Shown here: one piece after another, positions 37,153-45,688 of the stretch
Layout of the letters: every line of letters begins with the position of its first letter
Numbering within the stretch: position 1 is the stretch's first letter
The notes under the pieces: model-generated
Database searches by the model: none
The model's input: only the letters and a program-made list of their open reading frames with translations
What the model was told of the DNA's origin: nothing
Made by a program: the position numbers and the translations under genes
Source: Filobacillus milosensis
GTDB taxonomy: Bacteria > Bacillota > Bacilli > Bacillales > Alkalibacillaceae
Direction of reading: 5' to 3'
Assembly (NCBI RefSeq): GCF_004402015.1
Contig: NZ_SOPW01000003.1
Span: forward strand, 124,001-188,000
Length of the DNA: 64,000 nt

Positions 37153-38436
37153 TTGAAGATAATAAAAACTATTAATCAAGGTTTGACAGGTAAGATAAAA
37201 GTACCTGGAGATAAGTCAATCTCTCATAGATCAATAATGTTAGGAGCATTAGCAGATGGTGATACTTACATCACAAACTTTTTAGATTCAGAAGATTGTA
37301 TGAGAACAGTTGAAGCATTTAAAGCTTTAGGTTCAGACATTAAAGTAGCGGGTTCAATAGTTGAAATAAAGGGAAAAGGTGTTAAAGAACTAAAGAAGCC
37401 TTCTGGACCTCTAAATATGGGAAACTCAGGAACGACAGCCCGTTTATTAAGTGGAATTTTATCAGGGTTGCCATTTAACGCGACTATTATAGGTGATGAC
37501 TCATTAAGCAACAGACCTATGGATCGTATTATAGAACCTCTTAATCAAATGGGAGCTACTATTGAATCAAAAAACAATAGATTACCTATGACGATTCATG
37601 GTGACCAATTACATCCTATTGAATACAAACTGCCGATTGATAGTGCTCAAGTTAAATCAGCTGTGTTATTAGCAGGTCTATTAACAAGTGGTCATACAAC
37701 TGTAATTGAAAACAATGAAACGCGTGATCACACTGAAAGAATGTTACCTTTATTTGGTGGTAAAGTGAACCGCGAAAATAAAAGAATATCTATAAAAGGT
37801 AATCAACACTTACATGGGGCAAAGATAAAAATTCCAGGCGATATATCATCAGCTTCATTTTGGATTGCAGGTGCTGTAATTACACCTGGAAGTGATATAA
37901 CAATATCCGATGTCGGTTTAAACCCAACTCGTATAGGATTTATTAATGTATTAAAAAGAATGAATGCTAATATATCAATGAAAGTGACTCGTTATGAAGG
38001 TGATGAGCCAATAGGAAATATACATGTGCAATATTCACAATTACAATCAACCACAATTGAAGAACAAGAAGTAGCTTCGTTTATAGATGAAGTTCCATTA
38101 TTAGCACTTGTTGCAACACAAATAAATGGATCGGTAAAAATCGAACATATTGAAGAGTTAAAATATAAAGAATCAAATCGTATTCAAACGACTGTTCAAG
38201 CCTTAAATGCATTAAACGTTAATGCCAAAGAAATTGAAAACGGCATTTTAATTGAAGGACAATCTAAGTTAATCGGTAATGAAATTCAAACGTATGGGGA
38301 TCATCGGATTGCTATGATGGCCTGCGTGGCATCATTTATAAGTGAAGGGGATATTATACTTGATGATACTGACTGTATAAATATTTCTTACCCTAACTTT
38401 TTGGATGAACTACACAGAATAAATAACAATCTATAG
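37153..38436 (+). CDS. aroA: EPSP synthase (3-phosphoshikimate 1-carboxyvinyltransferase)
   Basis: A 427-residue enzyme joining shikimate 3-phosphate and phosphoenolpyruvate. Conserved segments are PGDKSISHRS, NMGNSGTTARLLSG and YGDHRIAMM. Four short motifs used to define class II, glyphosate-insensitive enzymes are visible: GDKS, SAQVK, RDHTE and NPTR. I choose TTG 37153 because AGGGTG lies at a good distance and the start falls one base after the aroB stop. GTG 37144 is the alternative. It is the last gene of the short aroC-aroB-aroA operon. Confidence 0.95.
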   Translation: MKIIKTINQGLTGKIKVPGDKSISHRSIMLGALADGDTYITNFLDSEDCMRTVEAFKALGSDIKVAGSIVEIKGKGVKELKKPSGPLNMGNSGTTARLLSGILSGLPFNATIIGDDSLSNRPMDRIIEPLNQMGATIESKNNRLPMTIHGDQLHPIEYKLPIDSAQVKSAVLLAGLLTSGHTTVIENNETRDHTERMLPLFGGKVNRENKRISIKGNQHLHGAKIKIPGDISSASFWIAGAVITPGSDITISDVGLNPTRIGFINVLKRMNANISMKVTRYEGDEPIGNIHVQYSQLQSTTIEEQEVASFIDEVPLLALVATQINGSVKIEHIEELKYKESNRIQTTVQALNALNVNAKEIENGILIEGQSKLIGNEIQTYGDHRIAMMACVASFISEGDIILDDTDCINISYPNFLDELHRINNNL

Positions 38437-38491
38437 TATAATAATTAATGTCATTAAATGGTTTAATGATGTGTAATGGAGGGAAATTTTA

Positions 38492-39742
38492 ATGGATCCA
38501 ATAGCTGAAGCTTTAGACCTTTATGAAGCTGGCAATATTAATGAAGCTGTTAATCACTTAATGGAAAATGCTAAAGAAATTAGTGAACAAGAACAGTTTT
38601 CGGTCGCTGAACTACTACAACAATGGGGATTCCTTGAAGAAGCAAGGCGATTATTTGAAGAATTATACCGCACCTACCCTATAGATCATCAAATAAAATT
38701 TCAACTGGCTGACATTTATATTGATTTAGAGATGGATGAAGAAGCACTTAGTTTAATAGAAGAAATTGAACCAGATGATCCAGAATATGTAGATGCATTA
38801 ATGATTTTTGCTGATATTTATCAATCTCAAGGACTAAATGAAGTCGCAGAACAAAAGTTAATTCAGGCTAAAGAATTACAGCCGGAAAATCCTTTAATAG
38901 ATTTTGGACTAGGTGAATTAGCTTTCTTTAACGGTGAATTCCAAAAAGCAATCGACTGTTATGAACGAATTGAGCCTCATGCAGACCAATTCCCAATGGT
39001 CAATATATTAGAGCGCTTAGCAGAATGTCACGCAACGATTGGTAACTGGGAACAAGCATTAGTTTATTATCAAGACCTTGATCTTAAAGAACCAGACCAA
39101 TTATTCAAATATGGATATACAGCTTTCCAAATGAGTCGGTATGATGTTTCGATTAAGGCTTGGAACGATCTAATTGATTTAGATTCGGATTACACTAGCG
39201 TTTACCCATATTTAGCTCAAGCGTATGAAGAGGAAGGTTTGCTTGAAGCGGCGAATGATATACTTAAGCAAGGCCTGAAAAAAGATGAATATAATCTAGA
39301 GCTATATATAACATTAGCTAGAAATGAAAAGAAACAAGGTCATATAGAGCATACGAAAAAATACCTTAAGGAAGCGATCGCCTTAGACCCTAGTCATGAA
39401 AAAGCGATTGAAGAATTATATTCTATATATGAACAAAATGATAACTGGGATGATGCGTTGAAACTAGTTGAAGAGCTGAAGAAGTTTGAGCCATACCCTG
39501 AAATATTGGATTGGCGATCTGCTCAAGTATACAATGAGTTAGAAGAATTTGATAAAGCCAGAAACTCCTATGAAAAGGCTTATTTAACATATCATCAGGA
39601 AGCGGATTTCTTAAAAGAATATGGTTTCTTTTTAGTCGAAGAGGGAAAAATGGAGAAAGCAGTGGAATTACTTAATGAATATCTAAAACAAAACCCTGAA
39701 GATCAAGAAACTATCGAATTTCTTGAAAGAACACAAGGGTAA
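38492..39742 (+). CDS. ypiA: Tetratricopeptide repeat protein YpiA
   Basis: A 416-residue acidic cytoplasmic protein made of about ten to twelve TPR-like helix pairs. Typical segments include ALSLIEEIEPDDPEYVDA, QKAIDCYERIEPHADQF and KARNSYEKAYLTYHQEAD. Such repeats form a scaffold for protein contacts; no catalytic domain is visible. It follows aroA as in B. subtilis, where its function is not settled. GGAGGG precedes ATG 38492. A small CATTAAA/TTTAATG hairpin without T tail lies at 38452-38468 just upstream. Confidence 0.88.
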   Translation: MDPIAEALDLYEAGNINEAVNHLMENAKEISEQEQFSVAELLQQWGFLEEARRLFEELYRTYPIDHQIKFQLADIYIDLEMDEEALSLIEEIEPDDPEYVDALMIFADIYQSQGLNEVAEQKLIQAKELQPENPLIDFGLGELAFFNGEFQKAIDCYERIEPHADQFPMVNILERLAECHATIGNWEQALVYYQDLDLKEPDQLFKYGYTAFQMSRYDVSIKAWNDLIDLDSDYTSVYPYLAQAYEEEGLLEAANDILKQGLKKDEYNLELYITLARNEKKQGHIEHTKKYLKEAIALDPSHEKAIEELYSIYEQNDNWDDALKLVEELKKFEPYPEILDWRSAQVYNELEEFDKARNSYEKAYLTYHQEADFLKEYGFFLVEEGKMEKAVELLNEYLKQNPEDQETIEFLERTQG

Positions 39743-39761
39743 TAAAAAAGTAGGTGTTGAT

Positions 39762-40307
39762 ATGAGCTTGTCTCCGGGTAAAAAAAGGATTTTTATTAAA
39801 TGGTATCTCGAAAACTTTGATACTGACAAAAGGGAAATGGTTTGGTTATTAGAGTATGTTATGAAGCGCGACTATTTATTAAATCACATTCACTTTGTAT
39901 TTGAGGCGCATTTATGTCCAAGAAGCATTATCATATCCAATAATAAAAAAGAAAAAAGACCATTTCGCTTTTATAAAGATCATGTCGTAACTACAGATGT
40001 CGATAAAGCTTTTCATGATATACGACTTAACCCTGAGGAAACATTATATGTGGAAATAGTGTTTGATGGTGTGCGACAATCATATGAGTATGCAGAGGTT
40101 TTAGAAGACAACCCTTATTTACCTGAAGACTACTATTTGCAAAACGAAGATTATGTTTTATTAGAGAACATAATAGACGATTCGACTCGTCACTCTAAAA
40201 TTAATTATCTTAAAAATAAAATAGATCAAGCCTTAGATTTAGGTGATATAGAGTCCTTCAATAAATGGAGCGAAGAATTAAATAATCTAAGAGAAAGCAA
40301 AAAATAA
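39762..40307 (+). CDS. ypiB: UPF0302 family protein YpiB
   Basis: A 181-residue soluble protein of the UPF0302 family. The N-terminal half (KKRIFIKWYLENFDTDKREM and VMKRDYLLNHIHFVFEAH) is the conserved part, followed by an acidic, helical C-terminal region. I choose ATG 39762, 5 nt after TAGGTG, rather than 39723, which lies inside ypiA. The function is unknown. Its constant position just before the qcr operon in Bacillus suggests a link with the bc complex, which is inference. Confidence 0.88.
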   Translation: MSLSPGKKRIFIKWYLENFDTDKREMVWLLEYVMKRDYLLNHIHFVFEAHLCPRSIIISNNKKEKRPFRFYKDHVVTTDVDKAFHDIRLNPEETLYVEIVFDGVRQSYEYAEVLEDNPYLPEDYYLQNEDYVLLENIIDDSTRHSKINYLKNKIDQALDLGDIESFNKWSEELNNLRESKK

Positions 40308-40328
40308 ATAGTCTGGAGCGTATATTTA

Positions 40329-40793
40329 ATGAAATATAAAACGTCTGATACAAGTCAGTATACTCAAGCAAAGGAGTATATTGATACTGCAATTATTCCA
40401 TTAATCCCATTTTCTTTTGTATCTGATCAAGAGATGACACAACTCTCCCTTCAAAAAGAGATGACTCAAATTTATATAGATCAGATTGAAAAAGAACTAA
40501 AAGGAAGGGTTTTTGTTACTCCTGAATATTACTACGTAAAAAATGACAAAATATCAGATGAAAAGCTAAGACTTGAAGAATACGTGAACCACATTAATAA
40601 GCAGCCTTTTAAGTATATCTTTTTAATTACTCCAGATAATAAATGGAGAAAAATAACAAAAGATATGGATGTTGACTTAATCTGGATCCCTGTCATTAAA
40701 GAGGGTAACCTTAATCAATCCGAAACCCAACAACTCATACAATCACAGGTGAAAGAAATCCAATCTTTAATCATGGATAGTTGGAACGAATAA
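40329..40793 (+). CDS. ypiF: YpiF (DUF2487)
   Basis: A 154-residue soluble protein matching the DUF2487 family by length, the N-terminal YIDTAIIPLIPFSF segment and position between ypiB and qcrA. No catalytic motif or membrane segment is visible. GGAGCG precedes ATG 40329, 21 nt after ypiB, so the two are cotranscribed. Function is not known to me. Confidence 0.82.
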   Translation: MKYKTSDTSQYTQAKEYIDTAIIPLIPFSFVSDQEMTQLSLQKEMTQIYIDQIEKELKGRVFVTPEYYYVKNDKISDEKLRLEEYVNHINKQPFKYIFLITPDNKWRKITKDMDVDLIWIPVIKEGNLNQSETQQLIQSQVKEIQSLIMDSWNE

Positions 40794-40828
40794 TTTATGA
40801 CATTTTTTTATCTAAACTGTGGTTTTTA

Positions 40829-40857
40829 TTGACCACTTTATTCGTTTGCGCTATCAT
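40829..40857 (+). promoter_or_regulatory. Promoter of qcrABC
   Basis: TTGACC at 40829-40834 and TATCAT at 40852-40857 are 17 bases apart. A GTGGT/ACCAC inverted repeat (40819-40836) overlaps the -35. It may be a weak end-of-transcript hairpin for ypiF or an operator. A second pair, TTGCGC and TAATAA, lies 17 bases further on. Confidence 0.5.
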
Positions 40858-40930
40858 TGTATTGTCCTAATAAATATGTGTATCATCAATACCCTGTTCG
40901 TTGTAATTGATGAATAGAGGGGGGAAAGAC

Positions 40931-41431
40931 ATGACTGATAAAAAAAACCAAGTATCGCGTAGACAATTTTTGAATTACACTTTAACTGGTGTTGGAGGTT
41001 TCATGGGGGCAGCTATGGTTGCTCCGATGGTTGGTTTTGCGATTGATCCTTTATTGAAAGGTCAAAAAGATACGGAGTTCATTTATGTAATGGATGTAAG
41101 TGAAATTACTAATGAACCTCAACGTAAAACGTTTAAAGTTGACCAAGTAGATGGTTGGTATGAATCACAGGTTGATCGTACTGCATGGATCTTCAAAACC
41201 GAAGAAGGCAACATACTCGCATTATCACCAGTATGTACTCATTTAGGTTGTACGGTTGACTGGGCTTCAAATGAGCAGTATCCAAATCAATTCTTCTGTC
41301 CTTGTCATAATGGTCGTTATACTAAAACGGGTGTCAACATTGAAGGAACACCACCTACAGAGCCATTACATGCGTATGAGTACAAGGTAGAAGACGGAAA
41401 ATTACTTTTAGGTAAAGCTAAGAAGAGATAG
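40931..41431 (+). CDS. qcrA: Menaquinol:cytochrome c reductase Rieske subunit QcrA
   Basis: The iron-sulfur subunit of the b6c complex, 166 residues. The 2Fe-2S ligands are in CTHLGC and CPCHNGRY. The N-terminus has a twin-arginine motif (SRRQFLNY) before a single transmembrane anchor, which fits the known Tat export of QcrA in Bacillus. ATG 40931 has an AGAGGGGGG site; the upstream in-frame TTG 40907 is not preferred. It is the first gene of qcrABC. Confidence 0.96.
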   Translation: MTDKKNQVSRRQFLNYTLTGVGGFMGAAMVAPMVGFAIDPLLKGQKDTEFIYVMDVSEITNEPQRKTFKVDQVDGWYESQVDRTAWIFKTEEGNILALSPVCTHLGCTVDWASNEQYPNQFFCPCHNGRYTKTGVNIEGTPPTEPLHAYEYKVEDGKLLLGKAKKR

Positions 41432-41443
41432 GAGGCGTAATAG

Positions 41444-42118
41444 ATGTTGCATAAGTTGTATGACTGGATTGATGAGCGATTAGATGTTACGCCTATTTGG
41501 CGAGATATCGCTGATCACGAAGTGCCTGAGCATGTTAACCCGGCTCATCACTTTTCTGCCTTTGTTTATTGTTTTGGTGGGTTAACATTCTTTGTTACTG
41601 TTATCCAAGTACTATCTGGAATGTTCTTAACCATGTATTACGTCCCGGATATTGTAAATGCTTGGGAGTCGGTAAAATATTTACAAACACAAGTCGCTCA
41701 TGGACAAATTGTAAGAGGTATGCACCACTGGGGAGCTAGTGTCGTGATTGTAATGATTTTCTTACATACATTACGTGTATTTTTCCAAGGTGCGTATAAA
41801 AAACCACGTGAATTAAACTGGGTGGTTGGTGTTCTATTATTTTTCGTAATGCTTGGATTAGGTTTCACAGGTTACTTATTACCTTGGGACAATAAAGCAT
41901 TTTTCGCAACACAGGTTGGACTAGAAATTGCTGAAAGTGTACCTTATATTGGTGGAGATTTGAAAACACTACTTGCTGGTGACCCAGAAATTGTGGGAGC
42001 AAAAACTCTGGCAAGATTCTTTGCGATTCATGTTTTCTTCCTGCCAGCTGCATTATTTGCATTGATGGGAGCACACTTTATCATGATTCGTCGACAAGGT
42101 ATTTCTGGACCGCTATAA
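41444..42118 (+). CDS. qcrB: Menaquinol:cytochrome c reductase cytochrome b subunit QcrB
   Basis: A 224-residue cytochrome b6-type membrane subunit with four transmembrane helices. Pairs of haem-ligating histidines are in RGMHHWGASVVIVMIFLHTL and FAIHVFFLPAALFALMGAHF. The quinol-site region GFTGYLLPWDNKAFFAT is typical. GGAGGC precedes ATG 41444, 12 nt after qcrA. It oxidises menaquinol at the cytoplasmic membrane and passes electrons to the Rieske centre and QcrC. Confidence 0.96.
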   Translation: MLHKLYDWIDERLDVTPIWRDIADHEVPEHVNPAHHFSAFVYCFGGLTFFVTVIQVLSGMFLTMYYVPDIVNAWESVKYLQTQVAHGQIVRGMHHWGASVVIVMIFLHTLRVFFQGAYKKPRELNWVVGVLLFFVMLGLGFTGYLLPWDNKAFFATQVGLEIAESVPYIGGDLKTLLAGDPEIVGAKTLARFFAIHVFFLPAALFALMGAHFIMIRRQGISGPL

Positions 42119-42153
42119 GTTATATTTCCATGTCATGAAAAGGAGGGAACACA

Positions 42154-42984
42154 GTGCAAAGAGGTAAAGGAATGAAATTTGTTGGGGACTCTCGTGTACC
42201 CGATAAAGAAAGCAGAAATAAAATTCCAAAGGATTATTCGGAGTATCCAGGTAGAACTGAAGCATTCTGGCCAAACTTTTTATTAAAAGAATGGTTAGTA
42301 GGTGCTGTGTTTTTAATCGGTTTCTTATGCTTAGTTGCGGCACATCCATCGCCACTTGAGCAACAAGCGGATCCGAATAATGCATCATATATACCATTAC
42401 CGGACTGGTATTTCTTATTTTTATATGAACTATTAAAGTATAAATATGCTGCTGCCCAATATGTTGTTATTGGTACAGTAATTATCCCAGGTTTAGGATT
42501 TGGTGCTTTATTACTTGCGCCATTCTTAGATGTAGGGCCTGAACGTAAGCCATCTAAACGACCTATAACAGTTGGATTAATGTTATTAGGTGTTGCAGCA
42601 ACAATTTGGTTAACTTATGAATCTGCTGCACACGTAAATTGGGAAGAAAGAGCTAAATACTCGGTAGCAAACGTACCGGATGTAGAAATTGATGAGGATT
42701 CCCCAGGTTATCAAGTGTATTCACAAAACTGTATGTCTTGTCACGGTGACAGCTTACAAGGTAACCCTGGAATGGCACCTTCTTTAGTTGGAATACCATA
42801 TAAAGCGGAACAAATTAAGGATATCGCTAAAAATGGTATTGGTACGATGCCAGCTAACCAATTCCAAGGTAGTGAAGAAGAATTAAACCAACTTGCAGAA
42901 TTTATTGTTTCAATTAATGAACAAGCAAGTGGAAGTGGTGAAGGCGGCGAAGGTAAATCTGAAGACGGTGGATCATCACATTAA
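42154..42984 (+). CDS. qcrC: Menaquinol:cytochrome c reductase subunit QcrC (subunit IV fused to cytochrome c)
   Basis: A 276-residue fusion typical of Bacilli. Residues about 1-165 form a subunit IV-like part with three transmembrane helices and the quinol-site PDWYFLFLYELLKY. The C-terminal extracytoplasmic domain is a cytochrome c with the haem site CMSCHGD and a distal methionine in IGTMPANQF. The haem must be attached by ResA/B/C, encoded at the start of this window. GTG 42154 follows AAGGAGG. The tail is rich in Gly, Ser and Glu. A terminator follows. Confidence 0.96.
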   Translation: MQRGKGMKFVGDSRVPDKESRNKIPKDYSEYPGRTEAFWPNFLLKEWLVGAVFLIGFLCLVAAHPSPLEQQADPNNASYIPLPDWYFLFLYELLKYKYAAAQYVVIGTVIIPGLGFGALLLAPFLDVGPERKPSKRPITVGLMLLGVAATIWLTYESAAHVNWEERAKYSVANVPDVEIDEDSPGYQVYSQNCMSCHGDSLQGNPGMAPSLVGIPYKAEQIKDIAKNGIGTMPANQFQGSEEELNQLAEFIVSINEQASGSGEGGEGKSEDGGSSH

Positions 42985-42991
42985 TTAATGA

Positions 42992-43024
42992 AAAAGCTGA
43001 CTTGTGAAAGCAAGTCAGTTTTTT
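42992..43024 (+). terminator. Terminator of qcrABC
   Basis: A perfect 8-bp stem (CTGACTTG with CAAGTCAG, 6-nt loop), preceded by A residues and followed by six T residues. Confidence 0.9.
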
Positions 43025-43049
43025 AGTATGTATGAATATGGGTGAGAAA

Positions 43050-43649
43050 ATGATAATGAAATTTAAATTTATTTTAATGGATCGTACATTTTTAACACTT
43101 CTTTTAATTATTAATTTTTTAGGAACGATATATGGATACATATGGTATGAATATCAACTTGTACAAACACCTTTGCATCTTATTCCATTTGTTCCTGACA
43201 GTCCAACTGCCTCTTTATTTTTTGTAATTGTATTAATAGGATTATTACTAGGAAAAAACTATAAACTTTTTGAGGCTTTAGCTATGCTTACGTTATTTAA
43301 GTATGGCGTATGGGCTGTAGTCATGAATATATTGACTTATTTAGAGACTGGAAACATGTCAATCCCTGCTTTAATGCTAATTATTTCTCATGGTGCTATG
43401 GCGATTCAAGGTTTACTTTATGCCCCATTTTATAAAATTGAATGGATACACGTTATAATAGCTTCTGTTTGGACGTTACATAATGATGTCATTGATTACG
43501 TTTATGGTCATATGCCTATTTATGGATCTTTAACTAAATATATGGAACATATTGGTTATTTCACTTTTTGGTTAAGTTTATTATCAATTTGGTTAGTCTA
43601 TAGATATGGTATGAGACAACGTTCTAAACCTTCCACAAAAGCAATATAA
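43050..43649 (+). CDS. ypjA: Membrane protein YpjA (DUF1405)
   Basis: A protein of about 199 residues with five or six transmembrane helices, matching the DUF1405 family by the segments IINFLGTIYGYIWYEYQL and HLIPFVPDSPTASLFF and by position after qcrC. The PDSP motif and several histidines are conserved in the family, but the function is unknown. The start is ATG 43050 or 43056 after GGGTGAG; the upstream in-frame ATG 43032 lacks a site. Confidence 0.85.
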   Translation: MIMKFKFILMDRTFLTLLLIINFLGTIYGYIWYEYQLVQTPLHLIPFVPDSPTASLFFVIVLIGLLLGKNYKLFEALAMLTLFKYGVWAVVMNILTYLETGNMSIPALMLIISHGAMAIQGLLYAPFYKIEWIHVIIASVWTLHNDVIDYVYGHMPIYGSLTKYMEHIGYFTFWLSLLSIWLVYRYGMRQRSKPSTKAI

Positions 43650-43676
43650 TATTAAAAAGCTTGTGGAGGGCTGTAA

Positions 43677-43865
43677 ATGACTCTCACCATTGGATTTCTC
43701 ATCGTGATAGCCACCCACTCATCGCTAAGTGGTTTTCTTATAACGTTAATAATCGTGTTTGGATCTGTATTTATAACTTTAATTTATGTTGGATGGAGAA
43801 AGTATCGTACGCACGAGATCGAAGAAGCTAGAAATAATGACCAACATAATAATGATAGTGATTAA
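43677..43865 (+). CDS. 62-residue membrane protein at the ypjB position, probable YpjB remnant
   Basis: A very short protein with a hydrophobic N-terminus, one main transmembrane helix (about 18-38, ending YVGWRKYR) and a polar acidic tail. B. subtilis ypjB, at this place, encodes a sporulation-associated protein of about 260 residues that ends in a transmembrane helix and a short basic tail. This reading frame looks like only that C-terminal anchor. A GTGGAGGGC site precedes ATG 43677, so it may still be translated. I find no remains of the N-terminal part, since ypjA ends 27 bases upstream. Confidence 0.5.
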   Translation: MTLTIGFLIVIATHSSLSGFLITLIIVFGSVFITLIYVGWRKYRTHEIEEARNNDQHNNDSD

Positions 43866-43901
43866 AAATAATATATAGATGTTGAAATGGAGGGATGTGT
43901 C

Positions 43902-44582
43902 ATGAATTTAGGAGCTTTTCTTATTTACTTTGCCATATTATTAATTTTACCCTTGTGGGCGCAGAGTAGAGTGAAGAACACATATAAAAAATATATGAAG
44001 GTACCTAATTCTGCTGGCATGTCTGGTGCAGAAGTCGCTCGCCGTATTTTAAAGGAAAACGGAATATTTAATGTTAAGGTTGTAGAAACAAAAGGATTTT
44101 TAAGTGATCATTATGATCCAAGAAAAAAAATTGTGAGACTGTCTTCTCACAATTATCATCATTCTTCTAAAGCCGCAGCAGCTATCGCGGCTCATGAAGT
44201 GGGACATGCCATACAGGATGCTGAGGCTTACGCATTTTTACGCTTTAGACACGCCCTAGTTCCTGTGGCAAATATCGGTTCAAATATGTCCTTCTTCTTA
44301 ATTATCGCTGGATTCTTATTAGGAGCAACTGGTCTGATAGGTATAGGTCTTGTTTTAATGTCATTTGCAGTATTATTTCAACTTGTGACATTACCAGTTG
44401 AATTTAATGCTTCTAACCGTGCAATGGATCAATTAGTCTCAATGGGTGTTATTACCAGCTCTGAACATCCTCAAACCAAGAAAGTTTTAAATGCAGCCGC
44501 TTTAACATATGTAGCTGCTGCAGTAGTAGCATTAATGGAATTAATTCGTTTTGCATTAATGTTTTTTGCAATGGATGACTAG
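43902..44582 (+). CDS. yugP: Zinc metallopeptidase, YugP family
   Basis: A 226-residue membrane protein of the neutral zinc metallopeptidase family (Zn_peptidase_2). The zinc-binding motif is AAHEVGHAIQDAE (HExxH), with transmembrane helices at the N-terminus, at about 115-160 and near the C-terminus. The conserved FLSDHYDPRKKIVRLS segment precedes the active site. ATG 43902 lies 7 nt after GGAGGG. B. subtilis carries yugP elsewhere, so the location here differs. The substrate is unknown. Confidence 0.85.
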   Translation: MNLGAFLIYFAILLILPLWAQSRVKNTYKKYMKVPNSAGMSGAEVARRILKENGIFNVKVVETKGFLSDHYDPRKKIVRLSSHNYHHSSKAAAAIAAHEVGHAIQDAEAYAFLRFRHALVPVANIGSNMSFFLIIAGFLLGATGLIGIGLVLMSFAVLFQLVTLPVEFNASNRAMDQLVSMGVITSSEHPQTKKVLNAAALTYVAAAVVALMELIRFALMFFAMDD

Positions 44583-44612
44583 AGAAGGGTATATAGTAGC
44601 TTTTATAATACG

Positions 44613-44642
44613 AAAGCTTGGGAAATTTCCCAAGCTTTTTTA
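44613..44642 (+). terminator. Terminator after the YugP-like gene
   Basis: A fully self-complementary core, AAGCTTGGGAAATTTCCCAAGCTT in two arms, followed by a run of T residues on the plus strand. Confidence 0.9.
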
Positions 44643-44685
44643 TGTGTTATTTCCGTTGTTCTCCATGTTGTAGTAACTACTTATA

Positions 44686-45555
44686 TCATGTTAGAGGCTT
44701 TTTATTTTCATCTAATGTGAATCCTTCACCTAATACATCATGTACAGACATCATAGCTACAAATGAATGTGGGTCTATTTCATTGATAATTCCTTTTAGT
44801 TTTACAATCTCGTTTCTTCCTACAACACAATAAAGAACGTTTCTTTGTTCTCCTGTAAAACTTCCACTTCCATGTAATACAGTTACGCCTCGATCCATTT
44901 CTTTATTAATCTGTTTGGAAATTTCGTCACTATTATTAGAGATAATCATAGCACCTCTTGCTGAATATGCACCTTCTTGAATAAAATCGATGAGACGTGC
45001 GCCAATGAATACAGCAACTAGTGTGTACATGCCCTGGATGGGCTTTAGATAAAGAACGATGGAAGAAAAAATAACAATCGCATCAAACAAGAACATGGTT
45101 CGTCCCATACTCCATCCAATATACTTATGAACAAGACGAGCAATGATATCTACTCCACCTGTCGTACCTCCATATCTGAATATAATACCTAAACCTACAC
45201 CAATAAAAGTACCTGCAAATAGAGCAGCTAATGTCATATCACTTTGGAGGGAGAAGTTAATAGGATATATTTGAAATATCCATAGAAATACTGATACTGC
45301 AAATGTACCAATAACAGTATAAATAAATGTTGTAGTGCCTAACATTCGCCAACCAACAATGAAAACAGGTATATTTAATACAAGGTTCATTAGTCCTGGA
45401 TCCAGTGAGAACATAAAGTATAATAATAGCGTAATACCTGTAAATCCACCTTCAGCCAGGTTGTTTTCCATATTAAAATTTACAATACCAAACGAGAAAA
45501 TGGCAGAACCTAATAATATGAAAATTGTATTTTTAACTTTAATATTATATTTCAT
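44686..45555 (-). CDS. ypjC: YitT family membrane protein (YpjC-like)
   Basis: A 289-residue protein with five or six transmembrane helices in the first 165 residues (the YitT/DUF161 domain) and a C-terminal soluble DUF2179 domain (SARGAMIISNNSDEISKQI to the end). The membrane part includes GFTGITLLLYFMF and FRYGGTTGGVDIIARLVHK, typical of the family. The transported substrate is not known. On the minus strand AGGAGG lies 6 nt before the ATG at 45555. It is divergent from the mazG-dapB operon and has its own promoter. Confidence 0.9.
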   Translation of the reverse strand: MKYNIKVKNTIFILLGSAIFSFGIVNFNMENNLAEGGFTGITLLLYFMFSLDPGLMNLVLNIPVFIVGWRMLGTTTFIYTVIGTFAVSVFLWIFQIYPINFSLQSDMTLAALFAGTFIGVGLGIIFRYGGTTGGVDIIARLVHKYIGWSMGRTMFLFDAIVIFSSIVLYLKPIQGMYTLVAVFIGARLIDFIQEGAYSARGAMIISNNSDEISKQINKEMDRGVTVLHGSGSFTGEQRNVLYCVVGRNEIVKLKGIINEIDPHSFVAMMSVHDVLGEGFTLDENKKPLT

Positions 45556-45589
45556 TTTTTACCTCCTATCATTCAAGTCACCCTAACAC

Positions 45590-45618
45590 ATTATAGACAA
45601 TGGATTAGAATGCATCAA
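45590..45618 (-). promoter_or_regulatory. Sigma-A promoter of the YitT-family gene
   Basis: On the minus strand TTGATG (45618-45613) and TATAAT (45595-45590) are 17 bases apart, about 35 bases before the start codon. Confidence 0.6.
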
Positions 45619-45633
45619 TATCAAATAAAAGAT

Positions 45634-45662
45634 TTGTCAAAATACTTCGATTTAGCTAACAT
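45634..45662 (+). promoter_or_regulatory. Promoter of the mazG-dapB-mgsA-bshA-cca-birA-pan operon
   Basis: TTGTCA at 45634-45639 and TAACAT at 45657-45662 are 17 bases apart, 27 bases before the mazG start. It lies back to back with the minus-strand YitT promoter, with 15 bases between the two -35 elements. Confidence 0.45.
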
Positions 45663-45688
45663 TAGGTTAGGTAATTAGAAAGGTGATT

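Noticed and set aside
40819-40836. Terminator for ypiF
   Set aside because: The GTGGT/ACCAC stem has only five pairs and no T-run, and it overlaps the -35 of the qcr promoter. It is noted there only as a possible operator.
44618-44833. Plus-strand frame of 71 codons after the YugP-like gene
   Set aside because: It begins in the terminator and then runs antisense to the YitT-family gene. It has no ribosome binding site.
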